A stretch of DNA of 64,000 nt from Armillaria gallica (taxonomy: Eukaryota > Basidiomycota > Agaricomycetes > Agaricales > Physalacriaceae), in the NCBI GenBank assembly GCA_037576215.1, contig JBANDB010000014.1, forward strand, positions 620,001 to 684,000, written 5' to 3'. Position 1 is the stretch's first letter; every line of letters starts with the position of its first letter. Below are positions 11,880-23,224 of the stretch, piece after piece. The notes below the pieces were generated by a model. The model was given only the letters and a program-made list of their open reading frames with translations, was not told the DNA's origin and made no database searches. Made by a program: the position numbers and the translations under genes.

Positions 11880-12164
11880 AACGAACATTACTAGGGATCA
11901 ATCCCCAGGACAATGGACCATATCTCAATTTCATCGCTCACCCTCGTAATTGCTTTGATAGCTTACATCGAATGTTTGTAGTTACTTTTCTCGCTATCGT
12001 TTTTGCTCTCTGTTATCCCGCTCTCCTCATTACGTCTGCTTATCCTTGCTATATCCTGTTGTCATTGTCACCTGTTATATATGCGTATCCTTCCGCTGCT
12101 TTCGATCCGTCAACTGTGTCACCTAGCTAGTTATTTCAATATGCATCTCTTGATTACTTGATTA
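11880..12164. other. Convergent 3' region
   Basis: A pyrimidine-rich stretch between the ends of the DUF7918-type gene and the polysaccharide lyase gene. Both 3' untranslated regions must lie here. No gene is seen. Confidence 0.5.
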
Positions 12165-14030
12165 TTACACCAGAGAGTTAAAGTAGTTCTCAATGTCTGC
12201 AACATCGGTAGGTGCTTTGAGAAATTTTCTGAGAAGTGGGATAAAACTCACTAGCATAACCGTTAGATGCGATAGTCGCAGAGTCAGCAACATTGGGGTT
12301 TGTACCAAGGGCAGACTCATAAACGTCCGGAATACCGTCACCATCTGAATCCGTCAGCGCCTGAAATAAGGAGGTCAGACGATCCGACGATTAGGTATGT
12401 CCCCACACATTCTCAACTTGGACTTACTGTTCCTCCGTCAATAGGCCCTGGACCATTGATCGGTGAAGCCGTTGGGTTTGATATCAGCGCACCCTGGGTG
12501 CCCAATGACCCAAGTTCCGTCTCAATTAGGTATGTATCAACGCGATCTCTGACTTTGCTTGCGCCAACGGAGGCTCTGACAGAAGCCAGAACCTGAGAAG
12601 AACTCAGCAGGGTAACGACAGTCGGATAGTCGTACCGGGATGTCTGGAAGTCGATGTCGGAGTAGTTGTCAGTGGTCGGTGACAGAACCCAGCCGTTCGA
12701 AGTGCCATCCTACATTAGAAAGTCTAGGACCGCGGCAGTCAAGGGTTGACAGAAGACTGACCTGGTCGGGGTCGTAATAGTTGTCGGACACATACGCGTG
12801 GAAGTTCTCGTTACCGCGAGTGACTGGTAAGGTACATTTCAGGAGTCAGCGAGCCATAAGTGAAATAGGCATACAAGGATGTATAGTTGTTGATGGTCCA
12901 CTACACGACAAGAATGATCAGCGGCAATGCTGAGGAGTTCACGCGCCAGACCTGATAAAAACATTTCCGATGATATTCGCATATGATTGTCCGGCCGAGT
13001 CTCCAGCAATGTAGCCTTGAATAAGTAACTGTCAGCATCAAAGTTTAGTTTCGGGTGGAAACCCGTACCGCCACCGCCACCCCAATTGTACACCTGTGCA
13101 ACGCGTTATCGATCAGAACTAGACAAGGCGACCATTGAACAGGCTCGGGCTTCGGGATACTTACGACGTTGTTGACAAAGTCATTGACGCCTTTCACTTT
13201 TGGGTTCCGCGTCTGGTTGTCAATGTACAAGGAACGGAGGATACTGACACCTCCGTCTGTTTGAATCAGACCGCCGCACGAATGGGTCTCCAAGCCTTGT
13301 GCGATGATACTGTCGGAAATCGTGACGTTGGTTACGTCGCCGTTGATAGAGAACGTTTCGTCTCGGCCCCAAGAGACACTGACGTGATCGAAAACCATGT
13401 TTTCTCCGTTGGCTATGGTTATGGCGTCTTTGCCGGAGTCGCCTGCGGGACCGAATGCTACGTACATCATTTATTAAAAAAGATTCAAGCATACGTACCC
13501 GAAGTGCCCATGCGAAACCGAATGTATCGGGTTATTGTATTTGATGCTGACGAGTAGCTAATGCCATTTCCGTATACCGTAATCCCTTCTCCTTTGAAGG
13601 GGATGAACATTCATGATTCAACGGTACTCATAATTCGCAAAACTTACCAGGTGCTGTCTGTCCAGCAATAGTGACATGACTGGAAACAACAATACGGTCA
13701 TCGATTGTAATGAGGCCACCGACCGCGAACACGACAATCTGTGGGGAAAATTAGACTGCACTAGTAGGCTTTCAGGAACACGCACTCGATTCGACTTTGA
13801 TACGGCATCACGGAGACTACCTTCACCAGAGTCGTTTAAGCTCGTTACAACATAGACGTTGCCACCTCGACCTCCGGTCGCTTGCGCGCCAAATCCTGCA
13901 TAGGACCGCATGACGGATACGGAGGTTGCAAGGAGGAAACACGCGCACCTTCCGCACCAGGAAATGCAGGAATGGAATACACACTGGTTACGATTAAAGC
14001 CAAGATGGTGCAGACCACAGAGAGGTTCAT
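12165..14030 (-). CDS. Secreted polysaccharide lyase family 1 (pectate-lyase-like)
   Basis: Likely secreted parallel beta-helix lyase acting on pectin-type polymers in plant cell walls. The start (14028-14030) is followed by a signal peptide of about 19 residues (M-N-L-S-V-V-C-T-I-L-A-L...S) leading straight into I-P-A-F-P-G-A-E-G. Across an intron comes G-F-G-A-x-A-T-G-G-R-G-G, the typical PL1 N-terminus, then L-N-D-S-G-E-G-S-L-R-D-A-V. Mid-protein are F-D-H-V-S-V-S-W-G-R-D-E and Q-T-R-N-P-K-V-K, which bracket the calcium and active-site region in this group. The C-terminal exon carries D-S-D-G-D-G-I-P-D...L-G-T-N-P, a calcium-binding loop of the thrombospondin type-3 kind. Many introns are present. 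Substrate specificity cannot be told from the sequence. Confidence 0.88.
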
Positions 14031-14484
14031 CGTTGCCGAGAAACAGATTAATAGAAAACCTGGAACAATTTATGTCCCAGGAAAAACGGTGCGACTGCAT
14101 ATGACTGCCAGCAACGTATGTTCAGATGGTCACCGGATGGGCCGATGCGCAGTGATTATACTGCCTAAGGATGCTGCGAGAAACCGAATTTTCTCCAGAG
14201 CTACTATCCAGGTACTTGTCGGCTAAATAAGGTGTCCAGAGCCGCCGGACCGTCGGTTAACTCGGAACGGGATCACATGGAGACAGTAACAACACGGAAA
14301 TGCCATGGTTTTATAGACTTTTACAGGAAAAGAGAAAGTGTCTCAAGAAATCGATTTGCGTTGTTAGCAGGATGGTGGCCGCCGTCAAAGAGGTGATCAC
14401 CAAATCTGGCGGCGAATTTGTCTGCATATGTGCTGCGCAAACAATGATCATCGCGTACATATTTTTCAAACGCTCTCACTGACC
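14031..14484. promoter_or_regulatory. Divergent promoter region, polysaccharide lyase / SAM37
   Basis: 454 bases lie between opposite start codons, so both promoters must be here. A TATA-like TCTATAAAAC, reading toward the lyase gene, occurs near 14307-14316, about 280 bases upstream of its start codon. No other element was recognised. Confidence 0.45.
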
Positions 14485-15709
14485 ATGACCGAGTCGGAAA
14501 TCGTACTTTACATTTGGCCTGGACAATGGGGTCTCCATTCATTCGAACCCATGTGTCTTGCGGCGGTCATCTTTTTGCAGCTCTCCATTCCTGGAAAATT
14601 CTCCGTTGTCGAGTGCACGAATCCGGAGCTGTCACCGACTGGTAGGTCAGTGCTACAGGCTAAAGAACATCAAAGCAATAATTATTTCTTTCTAAGGAAC
14701 TCTGCCCTTTATTTCCCACCAACAACACGTCGTGGCGACTTTGTCGGCTATAATGAAGTACGTTACGGGGCTGCCTGAGAAAACCTCGCGCATCACCGTA
14801 TCGTTGACGGCATCTCCAAAAGCCCAGAGCGTTGCTTGGTATGAACACTGCGTGTCTAGCGTTGGAGATCTGGTGGTGCGTATCTCGTCTTTGAAGTGTA
14901 AGACCGAACTAAATGATTCTTAGGCGCATGCCTTTTATGCTCAGCACGCGAATTGGAACGAGCTAGTGTACCCGGCCCTAACAAAAATGTATTCCATACC
15001 TCAGCGGTACTACGTTCCGCTCAGAATCCGTGACGTGTATCGGAAGCGGCTGGAGGCGTCAGATCTCTGGACATTGCCTGGCGAAGAATTAGAAAAGAAA
15101 TCCTTCCTAGACCGCTCCAAGCCTGACACCGAACAGCCGGACAAACACAAGGATCGCTTCCTGCGCGTTTTCGAACGCGAAAAGGTACGTCAACCCTTTC
15201 GTTCCATCAAACATTAACCTGAATGACGCACCGAAGGTTGCGGAGAAGGCGGGCGTCGTCTTTGACATATATTCCCGGTTGCTAGATACGAAGGCCTATT
15301 TCTACGCCGATAGGTACTGGATAATCACTTTTGTGTCGTAATTTGAGCCACTGACTCGGAAGACAGTCCCACAAGCCTGGATATCTTGGTTGCTGCACAT
15401 ATTTGGATTCTGACACAAGCGCCCTTCCCTGATGCCCTTTTGAAGGAACTTCTCAAAAACTCTTATCCTTCATTAGTTTCACACGCGGACCGCATTATTT
15501 CGCTAGCGTTCCCATCGCCTGATTCCGTGGTACCCACTTCACGACGGAAGCACTCCCTGATGTCGTTAGCTCCGCGTTTGAATATCGGGCGATCATCGAA
15601 AGCTGGAGCAGAACATACTTTTGATTCTTACAACTTGTTGTGGCTTGGTCTTGCTGTCGGTGGCGCCGCATTGTACATGTTCAAAGTACCTTTCTTGTAT
15701 GATTTGTGA
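14485..15709 (+). CDS. SAM37: Mitochondrial sorting and assembly machinery subunit (metaxin/Sam37)
   Basis: Outer-membrane protein of the SAM complex, which inserts beta-barrel proteins into the mitochondrial outer membrane. The start at 14485 gives M-T-E-S-E-I-V-L-Y-I-W-P-G-Q-W-G-L, the metaxin/Tom37 N-terminal signature, followed by C-L-A-A-V-I-F-L-Q and V-V-E-C-T-N-P-E-L-S-P-T-G. The glutathione-S-transferase-like C-domain includes F-Y-A-D-S-P-T-S-L-D across an exon junction near 15313/15366. The tail has a hydrophobic segment (L-L-W-L-G-L-A-V-G-G-A-A-L-Y-M) consistent with a C-terminal membrane anchor, and ends in F-L-Y-D-L before TGA. Length is about 330 residues, normal for the family. 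The 3' end is 58 bases from that of GAA1. Confidence 0.92.
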
Positions 15710-15767
15710 GACGTCACGCTTCCCGTAGTTTATGTGCCAGCCAATAAGCCATGGTATATCAATCAAA

Positions 15768-18180
15768 TCATGCTAATATGCATACTACACCGGCTTGTAG
15801 CACCAATGGGGCGATTACTATACTGAGGAAAGGCCCGAACCACACTCCTAAGGTTTCCCAATCCCAAACTGCCTTGCGAACTCCTTCCGGACACAGAACC
15901 AACCAACTCAAGCCGAACGAAGCATAAGTAATGTAATAAAGAATTCTTGGTTCCCTTCTCCGAGATGACGTAGAGGATATAGAAAGCGGAATGCCTAGTA
16001 GGATTGCCATTGAGGCAGCAAAGGAGAAGTTCAGTACCGCCGTGATAGAAATGACAGTGGAGGCGAAACAGAGATTTAACGCCTTTAGCACGACAGACAG
16101 CGATGCGTCCGATGGGGAAGTTGGGGGAATAAACATAGCGTATATTGGTAGGATTGCCGTCATGAGCATGATGGCCACAGGGCAAATCTGTCGAGGAACA
16201 TCAGTCACATTGACTTTCGAACCATTATGAAAAAAGACCGACCCAGCTCCTGAAAAACAGCTTGGTATTCACCAGATAAAACACCGTGGCGCCTAAGAGG
16301 TGCGTCGATATCATGATCGCGAGTACGTGAAGAACAGGTCGCTTCCTCCTCATCCATTTCTTGACAGTCGACTTCTCATCTCCCGATGTTGTCCAACCCG
16401 CTTCAACCCATAGACTTAGACCGGTGAACATCATAGCGACACTGATAAGAATTGCACCGGGAAGATAGAGACCAATCTTGAGGAAATGATCCGGGTCAGT
16501 CATGATATAAAAGAAAAAGGACGCGTGTAAGCGTTCCAATAGGTTATTCGTAGTTCTCAACGTGGATTCAATGATACTTCACAAAATTAGTTTTAGTCTC
16601 GAAACAAACATCGGTGTTAGCTACGTACCGTCCAATTGCATGGAACCCATGAGGCCCAGTCGCAGGGAGGGCGAATATGGTGAAGGCATCAATGCGAAAT
16701 CTGAGATGCGTCGGTTGGCGGTCCATGTGACTGCGAGGATAAAATTCTTACTGATGAAAGAGTGCATGTACGCCACTACCTATTCCGCGCGCTTGATATC
16801 TTCCATGGCGCAATACATTTTTGAAACGATACAAATATCCCTTCACGTCCGGGTGCTGCCGTACTGAAGCTGGAATCCACGAGGGTAACAAGTCGTATTG
16901 ATCGGGGAATTCTTGATGATCCATGTAGTCGTAAAGAGTGACAGGAACGCCACCAGAATATTTTGAGATGCGTTTGAAAGAATTGAGAAGATCTTGGTTA
17001 GGGAGTCGACCATTGAGACCCTCTATTCAAAACCACATTAATGCATTGAACGAACCAAAGCATCATACATACCGTGGAAGATACCCAGATGAGAGAACGA
17101 ATGACCTGGGTAATCGATGTTGAGAGCAGTCCATATTACGCCAGAGGAGAGGTCAAGATCGTTGGTATGCAGGTCTGCAAGAATGGAATCGGATAATGAA
17201 ATAAAAATATGGAACAAGACCGTACTTGACTGCGAAACGCCATGGTAAGCGCTTAGCCACGCCTGCATTCCTTCAAGATAGTCATCACTTATCACGAAGA
17301 TCAAGTCTTTGGCCCAGAACGAATATTCTGCAGATCAAGAGCAACTAATCAAAACCTCATCCAACAACAGAGTTGGTAAGACGTACGGCGCAAAAACCCA
17401 GCGAGTGCCAAAACAGTAGATACACCGCGCAGATTTAAAGATCCGTCACCCTCGCCAGTACGACTAAGCCAAGAGGCACTGATGACCATAGCCTCAACGC
17501 CTGGAGAACGTGGGGCGGACATTATGGCATAGGCATTGGTCCCGCTGGAGTCCTACGTAGAATGGTCAGACTCTCGTGAAGCATGATGAGTGTCAGTCAT
17601 ACACCGAACACGGTCGAAAACGTGTAATTCTGTGTAGATGCAGCTATCCCCAGCTTCTTAAATTCCTCCACAAAGTATTGCGCGCGTCTGGGTTGGTGAA
17701 GGTGAAAAATTGGCACTAAGACGATGACGGTCCCATCTCACTGCTCACTCGTAGCATTGCCGTCTCGGAGTTGTTCTATGTGATCCAGGTAACGATCAGC
17801 TGCATGAACTTCGGCCCAATTCCAATTCGTGTTGACCTAGAATTGTGCGAATGAGTCGCAACAGTGCCTTTGTAGAACGACATATGTACCTGGCCGGGTA
17901 GCAGCGCATTCTCGTCAATGTACGTTCCTCGACCAGGCAGAGCTGGTATCGCCAACATCCAAAGATATCCAGCGACGAAAAGTAGAATCCTGACATTCGA
18001 TATTGGAGTCGTTCTTCTCCTGCAGTCCGTGATGACGCACCGGAGAAAGGGTAACCTGCGACCCATAGCAGCGATGAGAGCCTGCCTTCTCCTCAGTCGA
18101 GTCAAGTTAGCATCACCTCCGGGGAACAGGCGTGATTTTATTGCTGTCAGCTTGCGCAGCCAGAATGGTGGATCCGACAT
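15768..18180 (-). CDS. GAA1: GPI transamidase component GAA1
   Basis: ER membrane subunit of the GPI transamidase, which attaches preformed GPI anchors to protein C-termini. The likely start (18178-18180) opens a cytosolic basic segment (L-T-R-L-R-R-R-Q...), then the first membrane helix I-L-L-F-V-A-G-Y-L-W. Next is the family hallmark D-E-N-A-L-L-P-G-Q-V. Lumenal exons contain A-L-N-I-D-Y-P-G-H-S-F-S-H-L and G-L-N-G-R-L-P-N-Q-D-type blocks, plus D-Y-M-D-H-Q-E-F-P. The last exons encode several hydrophobic helices, as expected for the polytopic C-terminal half, ending in V-V-C-I-L-A before TAG. Many introns are present. An alternative upstream methionine exists but would add an uncharacteristic N-terminus. 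Confidence 0.9.
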
Positions 18181-18563
18181 GGAAGCAGCAAAGAGAGAAG
18201 TTTGCCGGGTACGCGACGGCCCGCTGCAACATGTATGCGTCTTCATCGTGCTGGATTGTCAAACAAATGAATATGGATTGGGGTCGTGTTATTGGGATAA
18301 TGCAACATATACAGGATCATAAGATTTATCTACCCAAGCTATACCCCATACCGTTCTTGTTTCCGGCGCCTGTTTTAGAAATTCGACAATGCCAGCAACC
18401 CAACACGATACCTACTTACAGAGACACGAGCACCGTACTAGTACTAGTAGTGAAATTGTGGCTGCCGTCGCCAGATTGGGACAGACGTCATGGGAGTAGT
18501 AAAGAAAAGTTTGGTCTCGCTTGCCGACTTTTACTTAATCACTACCTCCATTCACGTCTACTC
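18181..18563. promoter_or_regulatory. Divergent promoter region, GAA1 / USP48-like
   Basis: 383 bases lie between opposite start codons. A plus-strand open frame runs through this region into the USP48-like gene from 18132, but the part before 18564 shows no conservation I recognise, so I treat it as untranslated. A short palindromic run of CTAG/TAGT repeats (actagtactagtagt) sits at 18436-18450. Confidence 0.45.
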
Positions 18564-21500
18564 ATGCCACCGAAACGAAAACTACGCGCTTCGTCCCCCA
18601 ATGGCCTTGCTCCAGGACAGTTGCTCAAGAGAAACACGCTTCCAGGCAATATGACAGCACCGTGGGCTTGGGTGGGCACCGAGGTGGTGGCGTCCTCAGA
18701 GATTACTCAAGAACACCTTCTTGCGACCTGTGGGCTTTCTCGAAGAAACGACTGCTCATTCTGTCGGAATAGATATGCACCAGGCTACCTTCGGCCTTCA
18801 CCGCCAGCAACTAACGACGCAGAGGATGGTGTCATCGTCATTTCCGACGACGAGGAGTTTACGTGCACCAAACAGTCTTGCAAATACAATCCCAACTGCC
18901 TCAATTACCTTGGTCAAGAACTATGGGAAGACGAAGGTGAGTCTGTGTGCTTTCTGTTGACGCGAACGGCAGATGATATCGTAATAGATCGCGCTAAGGA
19001 GGCATTTCTCAAAGCTGCCAACATTGGTGACGACCCTTTACTCAACAGCCGGGATCCAGATATCCCCGTGGGACTGAAAGTAAGACCGCTGCTTCGTGTC
19101 CGTACTGAATGGCACTCTCATATAGTACCTTAGAACCTTGGAGCCACCTGCTACGCGAATGCCTCGCTTCAAGTATGGTTTCGAGATCTGGCTTTTCGAA
19201 AAGGCGTATACGAGTGCCGACCTGCAGAAGGCTCTAAGGACAAGTTCAAGGTAGCAATCACGGCTCCCTAATTTACGACTCGGTTGAACAAGTCCCATAG
19301 GAATCACCCATATTCCAACTGCAAGTAACCTTCGCCGCCCTACAAGAGAGTACTCAGACCGTCTTCAACCCCGTCAAACTTGTAGAGAGTCTGCAGCTGC
19401 GAACATCAGAACAGCAAGATGCACAAGAGTTCTCTAAGCTCTTTATGTCCCACCTTGATGCAGAATTCAAGAAACAAACCAGTCCCTCGCTACGGTCGCT
19501 TCTCACCGATCAAGTGTGCAAAGTCTCTGCCTGGATGTTGTAACTGCTCGTTGATTGCCGCAGTTTCAAGGAAAACAAGTCTACGGGACTCTCTGTGATA
19601 CCTGCGGTTACAAGTCTGAGCGGTCGTCCGACTTTTTGGAAATCGAGATCAGTTTTAAGGTGTGTCTAGTGCCATTTCGACGCTCTCTACTGGAACAGAG
19701 GCATATAGAACAACGCAAAACTTGGCGATTGCATTGCGGCAACCCTGCAGCCAGAGAAATTAACCGGAGACAACCAGTAATCTTTCTCATCTGTGACGTA
19801 TATTAAAGATAAGCTCATAGAGTCATAGATACTTCTGCTGTCAGTGTAATAGTCATCGTGACGCTACACGCTATGTTGAATTGCGTGAATTGCCGCCTGT
19901 TCTTCATTTTTCTCTGCTGCGTTTTGTCTACGACGTATCCACCATGGAGAGAAAGAAGTCCAAAAACACCATCATATTTCCTGGCGTCCTGAACATGAAT
20001 ACGTTCATAGGAAATGCCGACTTGCGCAAGAGTGCGACGCATGATGATCATGGTGACGGTATTTATGAGCTGCGCGGAGTATTGTTACACAAGGGTGCTA
20101 GCGCCTATCACGGTCACTACGAGGCGCAGGTTTTCGACGTCACGTTTGTTGGTCTTGCAATTCCATGAGCGTTATCTCTAATTCTTGTTGTAGATCTCGA
20201 TCCTGGTATCAGTTCAACGATGACGTGGTTACGAAGATTGAAAAACTGGGGAAAACCCCCTCAGGCAAGAAAATTATTGATCTGGAGTCAGATTCGGAAG
20301 TAAAGTGAGTCTTCTTCTAGTGAATTATGCCTTTAACTGAAGTAATACAGACAGGATTCGTCCCAAGGGAAAAGGCCGCGTGCGAAGGCCGCTAAGCGAA
20401 AGCGTGTGATTGATGCCAGCGACGAAGAAATCGACGGGTAACTGTGCACAAAGTTTCCCCATTTTTGTTGTTATTGAAAACCGGACTCTTTGTAGGACCC
20501 CCGATCAAAATAACGGTTTGAATGCACAGGCTCCCAGGTCAATATGCTCCACACTACATGCGTTGTTTACTGACCATGCGTCATGCAGCGAAATCTCTTC
20601 CAAAGACGCTTATATGCTTATATATGCTAGACGCGAGCCTGCGAAAACCGAACAGGAGGGCGCCCCTAATATTACGCCATTAGACCTTTTGCCTTCTACT
20701 GATGTGATGGAGGTTGTTAACTCACTGAACGCCACGCATGATGAGGAATGCGAGACATTTTCCATCAAGTATGCGCCCCTTTCAACGTGCAAACACATAA
20801 CCGACGTATTAATTACTAATCTATAGGCAGAAAGCCGCTGTTATTCATTTCGATGAAACAAGGCGCCGGGTCATGGACATATACCGTTCTTGGAGCGGGA
20901 CGTCTCCCAATGAGGTCTGAATTATTTCTGTCTGCTTTTTTGTGATCGCTTGACATGAAATAGGACTCTGTAATAGTCAGTCAACAGGCCCTAAAGAAAT
21001 GGCTTTCAACGGATTCCATAGCGGCTGCCGTCAAGACCATAAGTCAATCTCAGGAAAATAGGACGACCGACCTCCTACAAACTGAAATATCAAGCGATGA
21101 GATCATCTGTCCTCATGGTTGCTTAGATTACAGGAGATCACAGTATATGAAACGCATAACAAGAGTAAGAATCTGGTTTGTCACTCCTTCGCTGTATACT
21201 TAATTTTTATCTGAAAGCGTGCATACGAGCGGATTAACGACGAGACTCATTGTGGTTTCAAACCGAGGCTGACACCTAGTGATGTCTGTAGAGAATGCGT
21301 GCAGAGATCATTCACAGGTACGCCGAGGCGAGCATCGTACGTACAAATACTAACTGTTTAGCCAGAACGAATATATCAGATTGAGCATCCACGAATAGTG
21401 CGAGACTTCGAACAAGTTTCAGAAGTTGGGCCTAATTCTTTCGGCTACTGGATATCTAAACCTTGGCTAAAAGGTACGTCGTATGCTATCGGCCCAACTT

Positions 21501-23034
21501 CCAGCCGACAATAGTGATCTGATTGCCGACAACCTGTAGATTGGAAAATGGCGAAACCGAAAATGCATGTGGTCTCTGAAGGCGATCCTTCTCCAGAAGC
21601 ACCAGAATACGATAAGCATGTTCGTTGTGAACATGGGGGATTGGTGCTTAATACGACGTCACGGACACGAATTTCAGTGGAGGTGAGTTAAAAATTTCAA
21701 GTCTTCCAGGCTGCAGATCATTTTTATCGCCTTGAATAGGGATTGGAAATATTGACAAGATTGTTTCCGACCTGGGAAGCATTCTCCACTGAGATGGAAC
21801 CATGCGCAGTGTGTGAAGCCTCCATCGATATAACGAAGGCTGACCGCTTGGAGTTACGAAAACGTGCAGAGAATGAGAAGGTGCGTGCGTGATCCACCAA
21901 GGTTACCATGGGTACCTAACGGTATACAGGCCAGACTAAAGCACCTGAATGATAACGAACTGGTCAGGGTGTAGTACTGCTTGAGGAAATCCCATGTGCG
22001 ATTCTCCCGACGCAATTTCTGCGCTCCTGGAGGCGGTGGTTGACTCGTCCTGGTGATTTACCAAGGCCAGAGGTCATCGATAATGAGCCTTTCTTTTGTC
22101 ACCATCGTCTCCTCATTTTCGATCCCAACTGTGCCATAGATATGGACTCCGCTTTAGCCGTTATCAAACGAACCGACTGGGATATTCTGGAAACCTAGTA
22201 AGCACTCACACGATTTTTTGCTGATCCGAGGACCAACAGTACAATTATAGTTACTCAGCTGGGCCTTTGATTGCTCTTGCAAAGGAAAGTGGAAGCTCGG
22301 CGCGGTTCGTTCATGACATACCTGTTTGTGATCCATGTCGGCAGAAACGGTGATCACAAATCTCTCCGCAATGATGCGCATTGCCACTTACCTGCTGTTC
22401 CTAGAAAGCGTGATTGGGAAAGTACCGACATAACTATTCGGTTTGGTAAAGGAACGAAGCCTGATGCGGGTGGCGACTCCATTTCCCGAGACCCTGCTCC
22501 AAAGATGTTTGGCGCACGACAATCCAAGCGATTACGGCAGGTCAAACAGGACGGCGAGAGGCGAAAGGTGACGATATCCAAGTCCACCACCGTCAAAGAT
22601 ATCAAAGTTATGGTGCGGAGATTTTTGCACCTTGCGACTGTTGTCTCAATGGAATATAGCTCCAGAAGATATTCAGTATTTCGCCCATATGTCAACGCAT
22701 CTTTTATCTTGGACAAGAACTGGAGGACAACATGGCGACGGCAGCATCATTGAACATTTTTGCCAACGATATTCTGGAACTTCGAGAACAGAACGAGGTC
22801 TACGAGCTTTCTTCGGACGGCGACGAGATTCCCAGTAAACGGCCACGAAGAGAAGAAGGAAGTGGCTTCGGAGGGACTTTACTAGGAGGATCAAACAATG
22901 CATCGACTTCTCGGGAACAGAGCGAGACTCCGCCAAAGAGCAGCGGAGTCGAACAGAAATCGTGCGGAATGTGTACTTTGTTGAATGCCTCTGATGCTCT
23001 AACTTGTACAATGTGTGATACACCTTTTCATTGA
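18564..23034 (+). CDS. USP48-like ubiquitin carboxyl-terminal hydrolase with C-terminal RanBP2-type zinc finger
   Basis: Large cysteine-protease deubiquitinase. The start at 18564 (M-P-P-K-R-K...) is followed by a basic/serine region and an acidic stretch. The catalytic cysteine box N-L-G-A-T-C-Y-A-N-A-S-L-Q-V-W-F begins right after an intron near 19133. It matches the USP48 type, which has Q-V-W-F after the box. E-Q-Q-D-A-Q-E-F follows, then zinc-binding C-x-x-C pairs (C-D-T-C-G and C-C-Q-C-N), and the catalytic histidine in G-A-S-A-Y-H-G-H-Y. Acidic, nuclear-localisation-like and DUSP-like stretches follow over about 20200-22200. Near 22600 is a ubiquitin-like segment (T-V-K-D-I-K-V-M-V). 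The protein closes with C-x-x-C-T-L-L-N-A...C-T-M-C, a RanBP2/NZF finger. More than ten introns are present. Confidence 0.88.
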
Positions 23035-23224
23035 ATTTGATACTTTACAAACATTTTATTTTTGGGCGTAATCAGTATCGTGGCGGTCATGATCTAAAGA
23101 ACCGTTTTGTTATGGACGTACGATGCTTAGTCCCGTCGAAAACCAAGAAACAAAGCGTGAAACCCAGGAAAAGACAAGAAGAGAAACAACCTATTCCCCA
23201 ATATATACCCTAGAAATAACCATC

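Noticed and set aside
18132..18563. Open frame extending 144 codons upstream of the USP48-like start
   Set aside because: Composition and sequence are unlike the family, and the ATG at 18564 starts a normal basic N-terminus.
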